DNA of 64,000 nucleotides, taken from the NCBI GenBank assembly GCA_947500055.1, contig CANMQO010000005.1:124001-188000 (forward strand), read 5' to 3'. Both the position numbers and the translations under genes were made by a program. Source of the DNA: an uncultured Paracoccaceae bacterium. GTDB lineage: Bacteria > Pseudomonadota > Alphaproteobacteria > Rhodobacterales > Rhodobacteraceae. The first letter of the stretch is position 1; the number at the start of each line of letters is the position of its first letter. The notes beneath the pieces are model-generated. The model was not told where the DNA came from, did not search any database, and was given only the letters and a program-made list of their open reading frames with translations. Positions 1 to 8,805 of this stretch are shown here, piece after piece.

Positions 1-801
1 TCTGACCTGATCACTGCGAAATCCTTTGGCTTCGTGAATTTCACCGGTTCCGTCGGGGGCGGTCAGGCGATTGAACGTGCCGCGGCGGGCACATTCACCG
101 GTATCGGGCTGGAACTTGGCGGCAAGGATCCCGGCTATGTCTGTGATGACGCTGATCTGGATGCGGCTGTTGATACGCTGATTGACGGTGCGATGTTCAA
201 CGCGGGGCAGTGTTGCTGCGGGATTGAGCGTATCTATGTTGCCGAGCAACATTTTGATGCCTTCGTGGAGAAGGCGGTAGCCATTGTGAACGGCTACAAG
301 TTGGGCGACCCGCTCGACCCTGAAACGACACTGGGGCCGATGTCGCATAAACGCTTTGCCGCTGAGGTACGGACGCAGATAGAGGAGGCGGTCGCCGAAG
401 GCGCAACCGCGCATATCGCGACCTTTGCCGAGGATGATGGCGGCGCCTATCTGACCCCGCAAATCCTGACCAACGTGACCCACGACATGCGGGTGATGCG
501 TGATGAAAGCTTTGGCCCTGTTGTCGGCATCATGCCGGTCAAGGATGATGCGGAGGCGATTAAGCTGATGAATGACAGCCATTTCGGGCTGACTGCGTCG
601 GTCTGGACGAAAGACGCCGCGCGTGCTGAGGCCATCGCAGATCAGATCGAAACCGGCACCGTGTTCATGAACCGCGCCGACTACCTCGATCCCGGCCTGT
701 GCTGGACGGGCTGCAAAGACACCGGGCGCGGTGGTGGTCTGTCCCTGATCGGCTATCACAACCTGACCCGTCCCAAATCCTACCATCTGAAGAAGGCTTA
801 G
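1..801 (+). CDS. Aldehyde dehydrogenase, C-terminal part (5' end outside window)
   Basis: The reading frame is open from base 1, so the gene starts upstream; about 266 residues are visible. The fragment has the NAD(P)-dependent aldehyde dehydrogenase hallmarks: FTGSVGGG (about residues 14-21), the ELGGK active-site motif (38-42) and GQCCCG, whose middle cysteine (about 72) is the expected nucleophile. It oxidises an aldehyde to a carboxylate in the cytoplasm; the substrate cannot be told. Its stop lies 3 bp before the iron alcohol dehydrogenase start, so the two probably form a two-step alcohol-to-acid route with a shared aldehyde. Confidence 0.9.
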   Translation, partial: SDLITAKSFGFVNFTGSVGGGQAIERAAAGTFTGIGLELGGKDPGYVCDDADLDAAVDTLIDGAMFNAGQCCCGIERIYVAEQHFDAFVEKAVAIVNGYKLGDPLDPETTLGPMSHKRFAAEVRTQIEEAVAEGATAHIATFAEDDGGAYLTPQILTNVTHDMRVMRDESFGPVVGIMPVKDDAEAIKLMNDSHFGLTASVWTKDAARAEAIADQIETGTVFMNRADYLDPGLCWTGCKDTGRGGGLSLIGYHNLTRPKSYHLKKA

Positions 802-804
802 AAG

Positions 805-1950
805 ATGTCACCGACTGCCAACTGGTCATACCCCACATCAATCCGCTTTGGCGCGGGGCGGATCGCAGAGATTGCCGATGCCTGTGCCGCCGCAGGGATC
901 ACAAAACCATTGCTGATCACGGATCGCGGCCTCGCGGATATGGACATCACAACCCGCACACTGGACCTGCTGGAAGCTGCCGGGTTGGGTCGCGCCATCT
1001 TTGCGGATGTGGACCCGAACCCCAATGAAAAGAACGCCGCTGCTGGCGTGCAAGCCTTCAATGAAGGCGGGCATGATGGGGTTGTCGCCTTTGGCGGTGG
1101 GTCGGGTCTTGATCTGGGTAAGCTGGTGGCATTTTTGGCGGGCCAAACACGCCCGCTTTGGGATTTTGAGGATATCGGCGATTGGTGGACCCGCGCGGAT
1201 GCGGATGCCATTGCCCCCATCGTGGCGGTGCCCACGACAGCCGGAACCGGATCAGAGGTCGGGCGCGCCTCTGTCATCACCAATTCGGAAACGGCAGAGA
1301 AAAAGATTATCTTTCACCCCAAATTCCTGCCGAGCGTGGTGATCTGCGACCCCGAACTGACTGTTGGGATGCCCAAATTCATTACCGCAGGCACCGGCCT
1401 TGATGCCTTTGCCCATTGTGTGGAGGCTTACAGCTCCCCGCATTATCACCCGATGAGCCAGGGCATGGCGCTGGAAGGGATGCGGTTGGTCAAGGAATAC
1501 CTGCCCCGCGCCTATGCGGATGGAACCGATATCGAAGCGCGGGCGCATATGATGTCGGCCGCCGCGATGGGGGCCACGGCGTTCCAAAAAGGGCTTGGCG
1601 CCATTCATGCGCTGTCACACCCGGTTGGGGCGATTTATCATACGCATCACGGCACGACGAATGCGGTGTTCATGCCAGCGGTGCTGCAATTCAATAAATC
1701 AGCGATTGCGGACAGGTTTGATGCAGCTGCGGCCTATCTGGGGATTGAGGGTGGATTTGACGGGTTCTGCAGTTTTGTGGATGATTTCAACGCGTCCTTC
1801 GCCATTCCCAAAACGCTGGCTTGCCTTGGCATAGAGAGCCCCGATATCGACCGGATCGTCGCCGGTGCGTTGATTGACCCCAGCACCGGCGGCAACCCGA
1901 TCGAGATGACTGCTGAGAACACCAGGGCGCTGTTGCAACAGGTACTCTGA
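805..1950 (+). CDS. Iron-containing alcohol dehydrogenase
   Basis: A 381-residue protein of usual length for the group III (Fe-dependent) alcohol dehydrogenases. It shows the GGGS nucleotide loop (97-100), PTTAGTGSE (143-151) and the metal-binding region with D200, H204, H268 (GAIHALSH) and H282 (YHTHHG), all in the positions known for the family. It probably interconverts an alcohol and an aldehyde with NAD(P)H. Only 3 bp separate it from the upstream aldehyde dehydrogenase, so the two are cotranscribed. The exact alcohol is unknown. Confidence 0.92.
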   Translation: MSPTANWSYPTSIRFGAGRIAEIADACAAAGITKPLLITDRGLADMDITTRTLDLLEAAGLGRAIFADVDPNPNEKNAAAGVQAFNEGGHDGVVAFGGGSGLDLGKLVAFLAGQTRPLWDFEDIGDWWTRADADAIAPIVAVPTTAGTGSEVGRASVITNSETAEKKIIFHPKFLPSVVICDPELTVGMPKFITAGTGLDAFAHCVEAYSSPHYHPMSQGMALEGMRLVKEYLPRAYADGTDIEARAHMMSAAAMGATAFQKGLGAIHALSHPVGAIYHTHHGTTNAVFMPAVLQFNKSAIADRFDAAAAYLGIEGGFDGFCSFVDDFNASFAIPKTLACLGIESPDIDRIVAGALIDPSTGGNPIEMTAENTRALLQQVL

Positions 1951-2026
1951 CGCCCCCATCAACGGAACGTGTGTTGCGCGGTAGATTGACCTATGGTCAT
2001 CTTGCCGCACCAAAGGGGGTGCGCAT

Positions 2027-2482
2027 ATGAGACAAGTCTTACCAGCAATCGTGGCCGGATTGGCGGCCCTATCCGGCCCCGCATTCGCGGTTGGCGGCGA
2101 ACGGATCAGCGTGAAGGGCGAGATCATCGATACCTGGTGCTATTTCTCGGGCGTCATGGGCGGCCCGGATGCGGTTGTCGGTACTGCTCACCATACATGC
2201 GCCCTTTGGTGTTCGGCAGGCGGTATCCCCGTTGGTCTGCTGGCCGAGGATGGCACTGTTTACATGGTGCTGAAGATTGAAGACAGCGCGGACAGTGCCA
2301 GCGGCGACACGCAACTGCGTTTGGCCAGCCACGTGATCGAGGCCGACGGCCTGCTTTATGAGCGTGACGGCCTGAACTACCTTGTGGTCGAAGAAGTGGT
2401 GAATGATCTGGATATCCAGGTGCTGAGCCATGACAGCTATGGCCCCGTGCCACCGTTTGCTGTGCCGGAGGCGGACCAATGA
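2027..2482 (+). CDS. Secreted cysteine-containing protein of unknown function
   Basis: 151 residues with an N-terminal Sec-type signal peptide (MRQVLPAIVAGLAALSGPAFA). The mature part begins GEIIDTWCYFSG and carries HHTCALWCSAGGIPVGL, giving three cysteines and two adjacent histidines that could bind copper or form disulfides. I do not recognise the family. It overlaps the next secreted gene by ATGA and is followed by SCO1/SenC and rhodanese genes, so a periplasmic copper or redox-maturation role is a reasonable inference only. The start has a GGGGGTG-like ribosome site just upstream. Confidence 0.7.
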   Translation: MRQVLPAIVAGLAALSGPAFAVGGERISVKGEIIDTWCYFSGVMGGPDAVVGTAHHTCALWCSAGGIPVGLLAEDGTVYMVLKIEDSADSASGDTQLRLASHVIEADGLLYERDGLNYLVVEEVVNDLDIQVLSHDSYGPVPPFAVPEADQ

Positions 2483-3048
2483 AACGCTTTTTCCTGATTG
2501 CGGCGACCTTCTTGACGACACCTGCCTTTGCGCAGGACTTCGCGGAAGGGTCCGAGGCCAAGACGTGGAACCTATACGCCGAACAACCCGCCCGATTTGA
2601 GGCGACAGTAGTGGATATCCTGTGCGAACTGACCGGTGATTGTCCTGACAATTGTGGTGACGGCAACCGCCAGCTTGGCCTTGTGCGCAGTGTTGATGAT
2701 GTGCTGGTCTTTCCCAACAAGAACAGCCAGGCGGCCTTCACCGGTGCGGTCCAGGAATTGCTGCCCTATTGTGCCCAGACGGTCGAGGTGGACGGATTGC
2801 TGCTGGAAGATGAGTATGTCGGGGCCAGGAATATCTATCTGGTGCAGCGTATTCGGGCAGGGGATAGCGAGGATTGGGTGAAGGCCAATAGCTGGACAAA
2901 GCGCTGGGCTGAAAACCATCCGGAAGCGACAGGCAAGGGTCCATGGTTCCGCCGCGATCCGCGCGTTCTGGCGGAAATCGCGGCTGAGGGGTATTTCGGC
3001 CTTGGGCTGGAACAGGATGAAGAGATCAAGGATTTTCTGTTCGAATGA
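2479..3048 (+). CDS. Secreted cysteine-rich protein of unknown function
   Basis: 189 residues with signal peptide MKRFFLIAATFLTTPAFA-Q. The body contains VVDILCELTGDCPDNCGDG, then ELLPYCAQTVEVDGLLLED, so five cysteines in the mature protein. It looks distantly like the preceding gene product (both have a V-x-D-x-x-C start followed by a cysteine cluster and a DGLL segment), which may mean a duplicated fold. It overlaps its neighbours by 4 bp on both sides, so translation is coupled with the SCO1 gene. The function is not known; metal delivery is only a guess from context. Confidence 0.7.
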   Translation: MKRFFLIAATFLTTPAFAQDFAEGSEAKTWNLYAEQPARFEATVVDILCELTGDCPDNCGDGNRQLGLVRSVDDVLVFPNKNSQAAFTGAVQELLPYCAQTVEVDGLLLEDEYVGARNIYLVQRIRAGDSEDWVKANSWTKRWAENHPEATGKGPWFRRDPRVLAEIAAEGYFGLGLEQDEEIKDFLFE

Positions 3049-3599
3049 TCACGCGTTTGGCAATCATTGCTATCCTGGCGGCGACCCCGGCAGCCCCGGA
3101 TGGCTTTCCGTTTAATGTTGGTGGTGATTTCAGCCTGACGGATCAGCATGGTATGACCCGCACTCAGGCGGACCCGGACGGGCATTTTCAACTGCTCTTC
3201 TTCGGTTACGCCAATTGTGAACAAATCTGTTCGGCCACGCTGCCCCTGATGGCGGATATCGTCGACCAACTGGCGGAGGCCGCCAGGCTGCGCCCTGTGA
3301 TGATCACAGTGGACCCCAAGCGTGATACCGTTGACAGGATTGGCCCGCCGCTGGAACAATATCACCCGGAATTTGTCGGCCTGACCGGGGCCGAAGAGGC
3401 GTTGCAAGTTGCCTATGATGCGTTTTCCGTTGACCGGGAGCTGTTGTTTACCGATCCCGCAGGCGGTGAAGTGTTCGCCCATGGCAGCTTTGTCTATCTG
3501 CTGGATGGGGATGGCGCGGTATTGACGCTGGTGCCACCTGTGATGGATGTGGACGGGGCGGTGAAGATTATCTCACCATATCTCGGGGCGGCAGGCTGA
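3045..3599 (+). CDS. SCO1/SenC family copper/thiol protein
   Basis: 184 residues, short hydrophobic N-terminus (MITRLAIIAILAATPAAP) acting as signal or anchor. It has the SCO thioredoxin-like fold: FGYANCEQICSATLP supplies the CxxxC metal/thiol motif, ITVDPKRDT follows, and a conserved histidine lies in VFAHGSFVYLLD. Family members deliver copper to cytochrome c oxidase CuA or act as thiol reductants on the periplasmic side. No oxidase gene is nearby; the partners here are the two upstream secreted cysteine proteins and the downstream rhodanese, all in overlapping frames. Confidence 0.85.
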   Translation: MITRLAIIAILAATPAAPDGFPFNVGGDFSLTDQHGMTRTQADPDGHFQLLFFGYANCEQICSATLPLMADIVDQLAEAARLRPVMITVDPKRDTVDRIGPPLEQYHPEFVGLTGAEEALQVAYDAFSVDRELLFTDPAGGEVFAHGSFVYLLDGDGAVLTLVPPVMDVDGAVKIISPYLGAAG

Positions 3600-4078
3600 T
3601 GAGCAAACCAAAACTAAGTCTTCTGATGAGTGTCGCGGTTTTGGTGGGCGTTGCGGGCATTGCCGCGGTGGCCAATCCCAATTTGTTTTACACGCTGATC
3701 ACCGAGGATGTCGACGGCGCGGCCTTGACCGCCCCCGAGGCGCATGCGGCGGCAATTGCTGGTGACATTACGCTGGTCGATATCCGCCGCCCTGATGAAT
3801 GGTCCAAAACAGGCAGTGGTGAAGGCGCGCATCGACTGGATCTGCGACGCGATGATTTTGTCGATGCCCTGTTGGAGATCACCGGGGGTGACACGGCTGT
3901 GCCGGTTGCCCTGATCTGCGCACGTGGTGTCCGATCCGCCCGGACGGCAAATCGCCTGATTGAGGCGGGTTTCACCAATATCATTGATGTCCCGGAAGGT
4001 ATGCTTGGTTCGGCCGCTGGTCCGGGCTGGATTGCCAGGGGTCTGCCGCTTAACATCACGCCTGTGCCTGGCGGCTAG
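3599..4078 (+). CDS. Membrane-anchored rhodanese-domain protein
   Basis: 159 residues. One hydrophobic N-terminal segment (residues 8-27) is followed by a rhodanese domain with VDIRRPDEWSKTG, the active loop LICARGVRSARTA with the catalytic cysteine, and the end motif VPEGMLGSAAGPGW. It would move sulfur or bind a persulfide in the periplasm. The start ATG overlaps the SCO1 stop by one base, and the pair of palindromes downstream ends this operon. Rhodanese plus SCO pairs suggest a sulfur or thiol task, but the acceptor is unknown. Confidence 0.85.
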   Translation: MSKPKLSLLMSVAVLVGVAGIAAVANPNLFYTLITEDVDGAALTAPEAHAAAIAGDITLVDIRRPDEWSKTGSGEGAHRLDLRRDDFVDALLEITGGDTAVPVALICARGVRSARTANRLIEAGFTNIIDVPEGMLGSAAGPGWIARGLPLNITPVPGG

Positions 4079-4094
4079 ACTGTGAGGCAGTGCC

Positions 4095-4185
4095 AAAAAT
4101 CTGTGGACACAGATTTTTAGGCGACACGATGCTGCAGGGTGTTGGGTGCGTCGCGTGCCCCAAAAATCTGTGTCCACAGATTTTT
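4095..4185. terminator. Two 24-bp palindromes between convergent genes (bidirectional terminator)
   Basis: 4095-4118 and 4162-4185 are each an AAAAATCTGTG / CACAGATTTTT hairpin with a 2-base centre (GA in one, TC in the other), so the copies are exact inverted complements of each other. A-runs and T-runs flank both stems, allowing intrinsic termination in both directions. They sit between the rhodanese gene (+) and opgH (-). The 43 bp between them (including CTGCAG) is itself weakly symmetric. Confidence 0.75.
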
Positions 4186-4199
4186 TCGGCGAGGCGCGC

Positions 4200-6089
4200 C
4201 TATTCCGCCGCGATCTGATCGGTGTTTTGAAGGGCACGTTCTGCCAACCGGCGTTCCGCCATCGCGCGTCGGATGATGGGCGGTGCGTTGATCACTTCTG
4301 GCGTACCCATATGGCGTGCCGACCAGCGCCGGGCTGAGAGATCCACGCCGCTCAGCGCCGAGAGCGGGATCGCCAGCGCAAGGCTGAGCGCGATGGGCAG
4401 CAACCACAAGGTCACCAGGCCCTGTGTCATCCCAAAGAGCGCGGACAAGCCCAACACAGTCTCGAACCCATGGAATTTGACCATTACCCGCAAAGGGTAA
4501 TGCCCACCGCTGCGGTTCTGCGGTACCCATTTTTCCCGATATCCAAGGAGTTTACGCGCGACCGCACGGGTCTGTTGGACCATCAGGACGGGGGCGTAGG
4601 CGATCGACAGCAGCACTTCGAGCGACAGTGACGTGATGAATTGCCGGATGCCCCCCATATCGCGCAGCCGCAACCCGGTCTTGTGGATCACACCGGCGCC
4701 TAGCACTTTGGGTGCGAGCAGCATCGCATACATGAAGGCAAGGATCGCCATACTGTTGCCGGTCGACATGGTCGGCCAGTTGACCTGGGCATCAAAGCCG
4801 CTGAAATATTTGACCACATTGTCCTGATCGCCATTGCCCACCAGCGCCCAGATGATCAGCAGGGTGAACCAGGCGGGTGACATCAAGTAGCCCATGGCGC
4901 CGCTGATCAGGTGGAACCGCGACATGGCATGAAAGCCGCGTGAGGACAGCAGGCTCAGATGCTGCAAATTCCCCTGACACCAGCGCCGGTCGCGCAGGAT
5001 GTAATCGATCAGGGTCGCGGGGACCTCTTCGTAACTGCCTTGCACGCGCGGCAGGAACCGCACGGCCCAACCAGCCCGGCGCAGCAATCCCGCCTCAACA
5101 AAATCATGGCTCAGGATCAGATCGCCCTTGCCGTTGCGCATCCGCGGCAGGCCGGCGCATGAGGCAAAGGCGCGGGTCCGGATAATCGCGTTATGGCCCC
5201 AGTAATTGCCTTCCTGATCGGTCCAGCGGCTCAGCCCTTCCGCCAGCGGTGCCCCGTACACCCGGTTGGAAAACTGCTGTACCCGGGCAAAGACGGTGCG
5301 TGCGCCAAAGATCGTCGGGAACGACTGAATCAGCCCGGCGGCGGGTTCTGCGGCCAGGGCGTCGGTCAGCGCGGTGATCGCCTCACCGCTCATCAGGCTA
5401 TCGGCATCCAGCACCAGCATGGCGTCATAGCCGCCGCCCCAGCGTTCGACCCAATCAGCCAGATTGCCGACCTTGCGGTCGATATTGTCGTGGCGACGAC
5501 GATAGTAGACCTGGCAGCCATCGGGCAGCCGGGCGCGCAGGTTGTAAAAGGCGCGCAACTCCAACGCGGCGGCGTCCTCGCCACGCGTGTCGGACAGGAT
5601 GAACAGGGAAAAATCATGCGCGCTGTGCTGATCACGAAGGGCCATCATCATGGCGGCGGCATTGCCAAAGACGTCAGCGGGGGATTCGTTGTAAACCGGC
5701 ACCAGCAGAGCCACGTTTTGTGGCGCAAGCGACGTTGGCCGGTCGGGGCGCGCATGGTTCAGGAACATGCTACTGATCCCGACGATCGTGGTGGACAGCG
5801 ACAGGGCAATCCAGAAGAACGTGACCGTGATCAGACCGATAATCGCGTATTCCAGCGGATAAAGGCCCGACATTGCAAACCAGTCGATGATCATCCCAAT
5901 GACAAAGGCGGTGATCACAACCGCCGGGGCAAAAGCAAAGAGCCGCCACCAGCGCGTGGTGGATTGGTCAGCCGTGCCGGGCGCGGTTTGGTCCCGGTGT
6001 GGCCGGTTGAGCGCCTGGATAGGGCGCTCCAACGGGGCCTCTGCGGGCATCAGAAATGGCGGGGTCATGCCGTCCATCGATACAGCCAT
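4200..6089 (-). CDS. opgH: Glucans biosynthesis glucosyltransferase H
   Basis: 629 residues, shorter than E. coli OpgH (about 850) but usual for alphaproteobacterial versions. It is an inner-membrane family 2 glycosyltransferase: membrane segments near 50-71 and 82-110, the cytoplasmic catalytic domain with LVPVYNE (129-135), DAD (228-230), HDFVEA (328-333) and RDRRWCQGN (366-374), then further C-terminal membrane segments. It polymerises beta-1,2-linked glucose from UDP-glucose for osmoregulated periplasmic glucans. It overlaps the opgG end by 25 bp and is the last gene of opgC-opgG-opgH. Confidence 0.95.
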   Translation of the reverse strand: MAVSMDGMTPPFLMPAEAPLERPIQALNRPHRDQTAPGTADQSTTRWWRLFAFAPAVVITAFVIGMIIDWFAMSGLYPLEYAIIGLITVTFFWIALSLSTTIVGISSMFLNHARPDRPTSLAPQNVALLVPVYNESPADVFGNAAAMMMALRDQHSAHDFSLFILSDTRGEDAAALELRAFYNLRARLPDGCQVYYRRRHDNIDRKVGNLADWVERWGGGYDAMLVLDADSLMSGEAITALTDALAAEPAAGLIQSFPTIFGARTVFARVQQFSNRVYGAPLAEGLSRWTDQEGNYWGHNAIIRTRAFASCAGLPRMRNGKGDLILSHDFVEAGLLRRAGWAVRFLPRVQGSYEEVPATLIDYILRDRRWCQGNLQHLSLLSSRGFHAMSRFHLISGAMGYLMSPAWFTLLIIWALVGNGDQDNVVKYFSGFDAQVNWPTMSTGNSMAILAFMYAMLLAPKVLGAGVIHKTGLRLRDMGGIRQFITSLSLEVLLSIAYAPVLMVQQTRAVARKLLGYREKWVPQNRSGGHYPLRVMVKFHGFETVLGLSALFGMTQGLVTLWLLPIALSLALAIPLSALSGVDLSARRWSARHMGTPEVINAPPIIRRAMAERRLAERALQNTDQIAAE

Positions 6090-7561
6090 ACTTCTGTCAG
6101 GGGCGCACCGTCGCGGCGTAGCTGCGCCCGCAATTCGACCATCGGCGCGTCACCGGGCAGGATGCTAAAGCTCATCCGCACACCGCCCGTGCCGGGATTA
6201 CGCTGCACAATGGCGGGCGATACGTCACCATGTGATCCGCGTAGAACGATCGTCAGATTTTCCAGTGCCCCTTCCAGCGCGGGATGGGGGGCAAAGTCGA
6301 TGGTGATGACTGTCTTGATCTGGTCAAAGCCCTTGCCGATGCGGGTATTGGTCACCGGGGCAAGGTCGGGCAGGCCAGCCGGGTCATTCCCCCATGCCAT
6401 ATGGTAGCTGAAATCCTGCCGCGCGCCGGTTTTCATCACCTCACGGGGGCGCCAGAACGCGACAATATTGTCGTAGATTTCCTTGTCCGCCGGAATTTCG
6501 ATCAGTTCGACGACGCCCTTCCCCCAATCACCATCCGGGGTGATCCACAGGGAGGGCCGCGCCTCGTAATGCGCCTCCAGATCGGCAAAGCTTTCCGGGT
6601 CGCGGTCGCGCTGCATCAGGCCGAACCCCTGCGGGCCGTCATCAACAAATGCGCTGATCTCAACCTTCTTTGGGTTTGCGAGGGGCCGCCAGATCCGTTC
6701 GCCATTACCGTTGAGCATCAACAAGCCTTCGCTGTCATGCACGGCGGGCCGGAAATCATCGAACCGGTGGCGGTTGGTTTCGTCGAACAGGAACATGGAG
6801 GTGAGCGCGCCCAGCCCCACATGGGTCAGATCCACGCGGGGGAAAAGCGTGGCGGCGACGGTCATTTCCGTTGTTTCGCCATGTTTGATCGTGAATTGAT
6901 AGGCCCCGGTTACCGATGGGCTATCCAGTAAGGCGTGCACGATGAAGTGATCCGCGCCGGGTTCGGGGGCCTCGACCCAGAAATCCGTGAAATCGGGAAA
7001 CTCTTCGCCATCGGGATCGCCAGTGCGCAGGGCCAGCCCGCGCGCAGACAACCCATAGGTTTGCCCGTTGCCGATGGCCCGGAGATAGCTCGCACCTTGA
7101 AACACAGTGAATTCTTCAAAAATGCCGGGTGCGTTCAACTCGGCCCGCATGCGCAGGCCCGCATATCCCATCGTGTCATCAATGGGCAAGTCAGGGAAAT
7201 CGCCGGTCTTGTCAAAAAGCGAGATATCATAGGCGAGCTGACGCGCCTGACCGTCCTCGACCAGATGGATTGTCGTGGGGCGTTCGACGTAAAGACCGGC
7301 AGTGAACAAGTCCAGCTTCAATGGCCGGTCGGTATCGTTCCAGATCGCCTTCTTTTCGTTGAACCAGATATGCTGGAAATCATCATAGCTGATCTTGCGC
7401 CACGCCTCGGGGATCAGGGGGCGGGCAACATAGTCGGCTTGCGATTTCTGCAACGCCAGATCTATCAGCCAGTCGCGCGAGAATGGTTGCGCCGTCTGCC
7501 CGATCGCCGGGCTCGCGGCGGCGGCAGCGATCAGGGCCATGAAGGTGCGGCGATCCATCAT
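6065..7561 (-). CDS. opgG: Glucan biosynthesis protein G/D, periplasmic
   Basis: 498 residues of the MdoG/OpgD family; it adds or organises branches on periplasmic glucans. I choose the ATG at 7561 because it forms an ATGA overlap with the opgC stop; a second ATG follows at once (7558). The N-terminus MMDRRTFMALIAAAAASPAIG has a twin-arginine-like motif and a short hydrophobic stretch, resembling Tat-exported OpgD more than Sec-exported E. coli OpgG. The body shows family landmarks such as DFQHIWFNEKKAIW, FEEFTVFQGASYLRA and FRPAVHDSEGLLM. Confidence 0.93.
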   Translation of the reverse strand: MMDRRTFMALIAAAAASPAIGQTAQPFSRDWLIDLALQKSQADYVARPLIPEAWRKISYDDFQHIWFNEKKAIWNDTDRPLKLDLFTAGLYVERPTTIHLVEDGQARQLAYDISLFDKTGDFPDLPIDDTMGYAGLRMRAELNAPGIFEEFTVFQGASYLRAIGNGQTYGLSARGLALRTGDPDGEEFPDFTDFWVEAPEPGADHFIVHALLDSPSVTGAYQFTIKHGETTEMTVAATLFPRVDLTHVGLGALTSMFLFDETNRHRFDDFRPAVHDSEGLLMLNGNGERIWRPLANPKKVEISAFVDDGPQGFGLMQRDRDPESFADLEAHYEARPSLWITPDGDWGKGVVELIEIPADKEIYDNIVAFWRPREVMKTGARQDFSYHMAWGNDPAGLPDLAPVTNTRIGKGFDQIKTVITIDFAPHPALEGALENLTIVLRGSHGDVSPAIVQRNPGTGGVRMSFSILPGDAPMVELRAQLRRDGAPLTEVWLYRWTA

Positions 7562-8778
7562 GGCTTGGCGCTCCCTCTCCAAGGTTGGCCCTTGATCCAG
7601 GCGACGCCATAAGCAACAGCAAGTATGATGGCAAAACCAGCGATGTTGACTGTCGCAATCGGTAATGCCCCGTTCCCCAATTGATCAATGGCAAAGCCCA
7701 GCAGCCGCGATAGAACGACCGTCGTCAGGAAAACCGCCAATGATTGCTGACCGACCTTGGTGATCAGCCGGACGATCCCCCGCCAAATGCTGGCGAAGAT
7801 GGATGTGCCTGTCGCCATGATATTGCGCCCGTTCGGCCCTGCAATTGCCCAGCCAAAATACGCCACAGCAAGAAAGTGCAGGTAGCGCAAAATGCCGGTA
7901 TCGGTCTTGGATATCCACATGCGGTTATCGGCCTTCCACGGGTTCACCCAGCCCCAGCCCAATTCACGTGCCGCAACGATGGATACCAGAAACCCGCCAA
8001 TCAGTGCGGCACCGACCAAGGCGATCATGTAGCGGTTGATGGGTGGGGCGGAAATCCAGCCGCTCATCAGCGCGAAACCGGTGAAAAAGACAAGTTGCCA
8101 CGTGAAGGGATTGAAGAACCATTCGCGCTGCGACCAAGGCTCCGCTGGCAGGCTGATTTGCAACCAGCCGATACCCAGCCAATCCAACACCCCGCCCTGG
8201 CCCAGAAACCACGTGACCCCGACAAAGGCCCCGACGAGCCAGAGGTTGATCTTCGACAACGCCATGACAATGGGAACCATCATCAGGATGACCATGTACA
8301 TGGGCAAAATATCAAAGAAATTGGGTACATAGGTCAGTGTGAACAGACCCACAATCTGTGGTGCCGTGTCGTTGACAAAGCGGCCCAGATTGAGACCCCC
8401 GATATAGCTGTTCTCAAACTCACCATAAGTGTCAAATGCTGCCAGAACCGCGACCGTCAGCAGGAACGTGGCGATATGCGCCCAGTAAATCTGCCAGACA
8501 CGAAAACCAATGCGTGCCGTACCCAGCGCCCAGCCGCGCCGTTCATAGGTGCGCCCAAACGCAACGGCGGAGGCCATGCCGGAACAGAAAACAAATATCT
8601 CGGCCGCATCCGACAGGCCGAACCGGGCGGGAATCCACTGATTCCACCAGTTACCGGGGGTGTGTGCCATCAAAATGATGAACATCGCCATGCCACGATA
8701 AAAGTCGAGCCGCGGGTCACGGATCGTTTTCGGCGCAGCCACCGCACCGGAAGTTGTCATCGTGGACGTCATATTCAT
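7558..8778 (-). CDS. opgC: OpgC family membrane protein (glucan succinyl/acyl modification)
   Basis: 406 residues with about ten predicted membrane helices. The N-terminal signature RDPRLDFYRGMAMFIILMAH followed by TPGNWWNQW is typical of OpgC, the inner-membrane protein that transfers succinyl-type groups to periplasmic glucans. It is the first gene of the opgCGH operon, overlapping opgG by 4 bp. The start at 8778 has no clear ribosome site; an in-frame ATG at 8772 is an alternative. Acceptors would be the glucans made by OpgH. Confidence 0.88.
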   Translation of the reverse strand: MNMTSTMTTSGAVAAPKTIRDPRLDFYRGMAMFIILMAHTPGNWWNQWIPARFGLSDAAEIFVFCSGMASAVAFGRTYERRGWALGTARIGFRVWQIYWAHIATFLLTVAVLAAFDTYGEFENSYIGGLNLGRFVNDTAPQIVGLFTLTYVPNFFDILPMYMVILMMVPIVMALSKINLWLVGAFVGVTWFLGQGGVLDWLGIGWLQISLPAEPWSQREWFFNPFTWQLVFFTGFALMSGWISAPPINRYMIALVGAALIGGFLVSIVAARELGWGWVNPWKADNRMWISKTDTGILRYLHFLAVAYFGWAIAGPNGRNIMATGTSIFASIWRGIVRLITKVGQQSLAVFLTTVVLSRLLGFAIDQLGNGALPIATVNIAGFAIILAVAYGVAWIKGQPWRGSAKP

Positions 8779-8805
8779 CTAACTATCGGGCGCCCGCGTT
8801 CTTAG

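Noticed and set aside
5193-6407. A 404-codon plus-strand frame opposite opgH
   Set aside because: Antisense shadow caused by high GC codon use; no ribosome site, and the composition is unlike a real protein.
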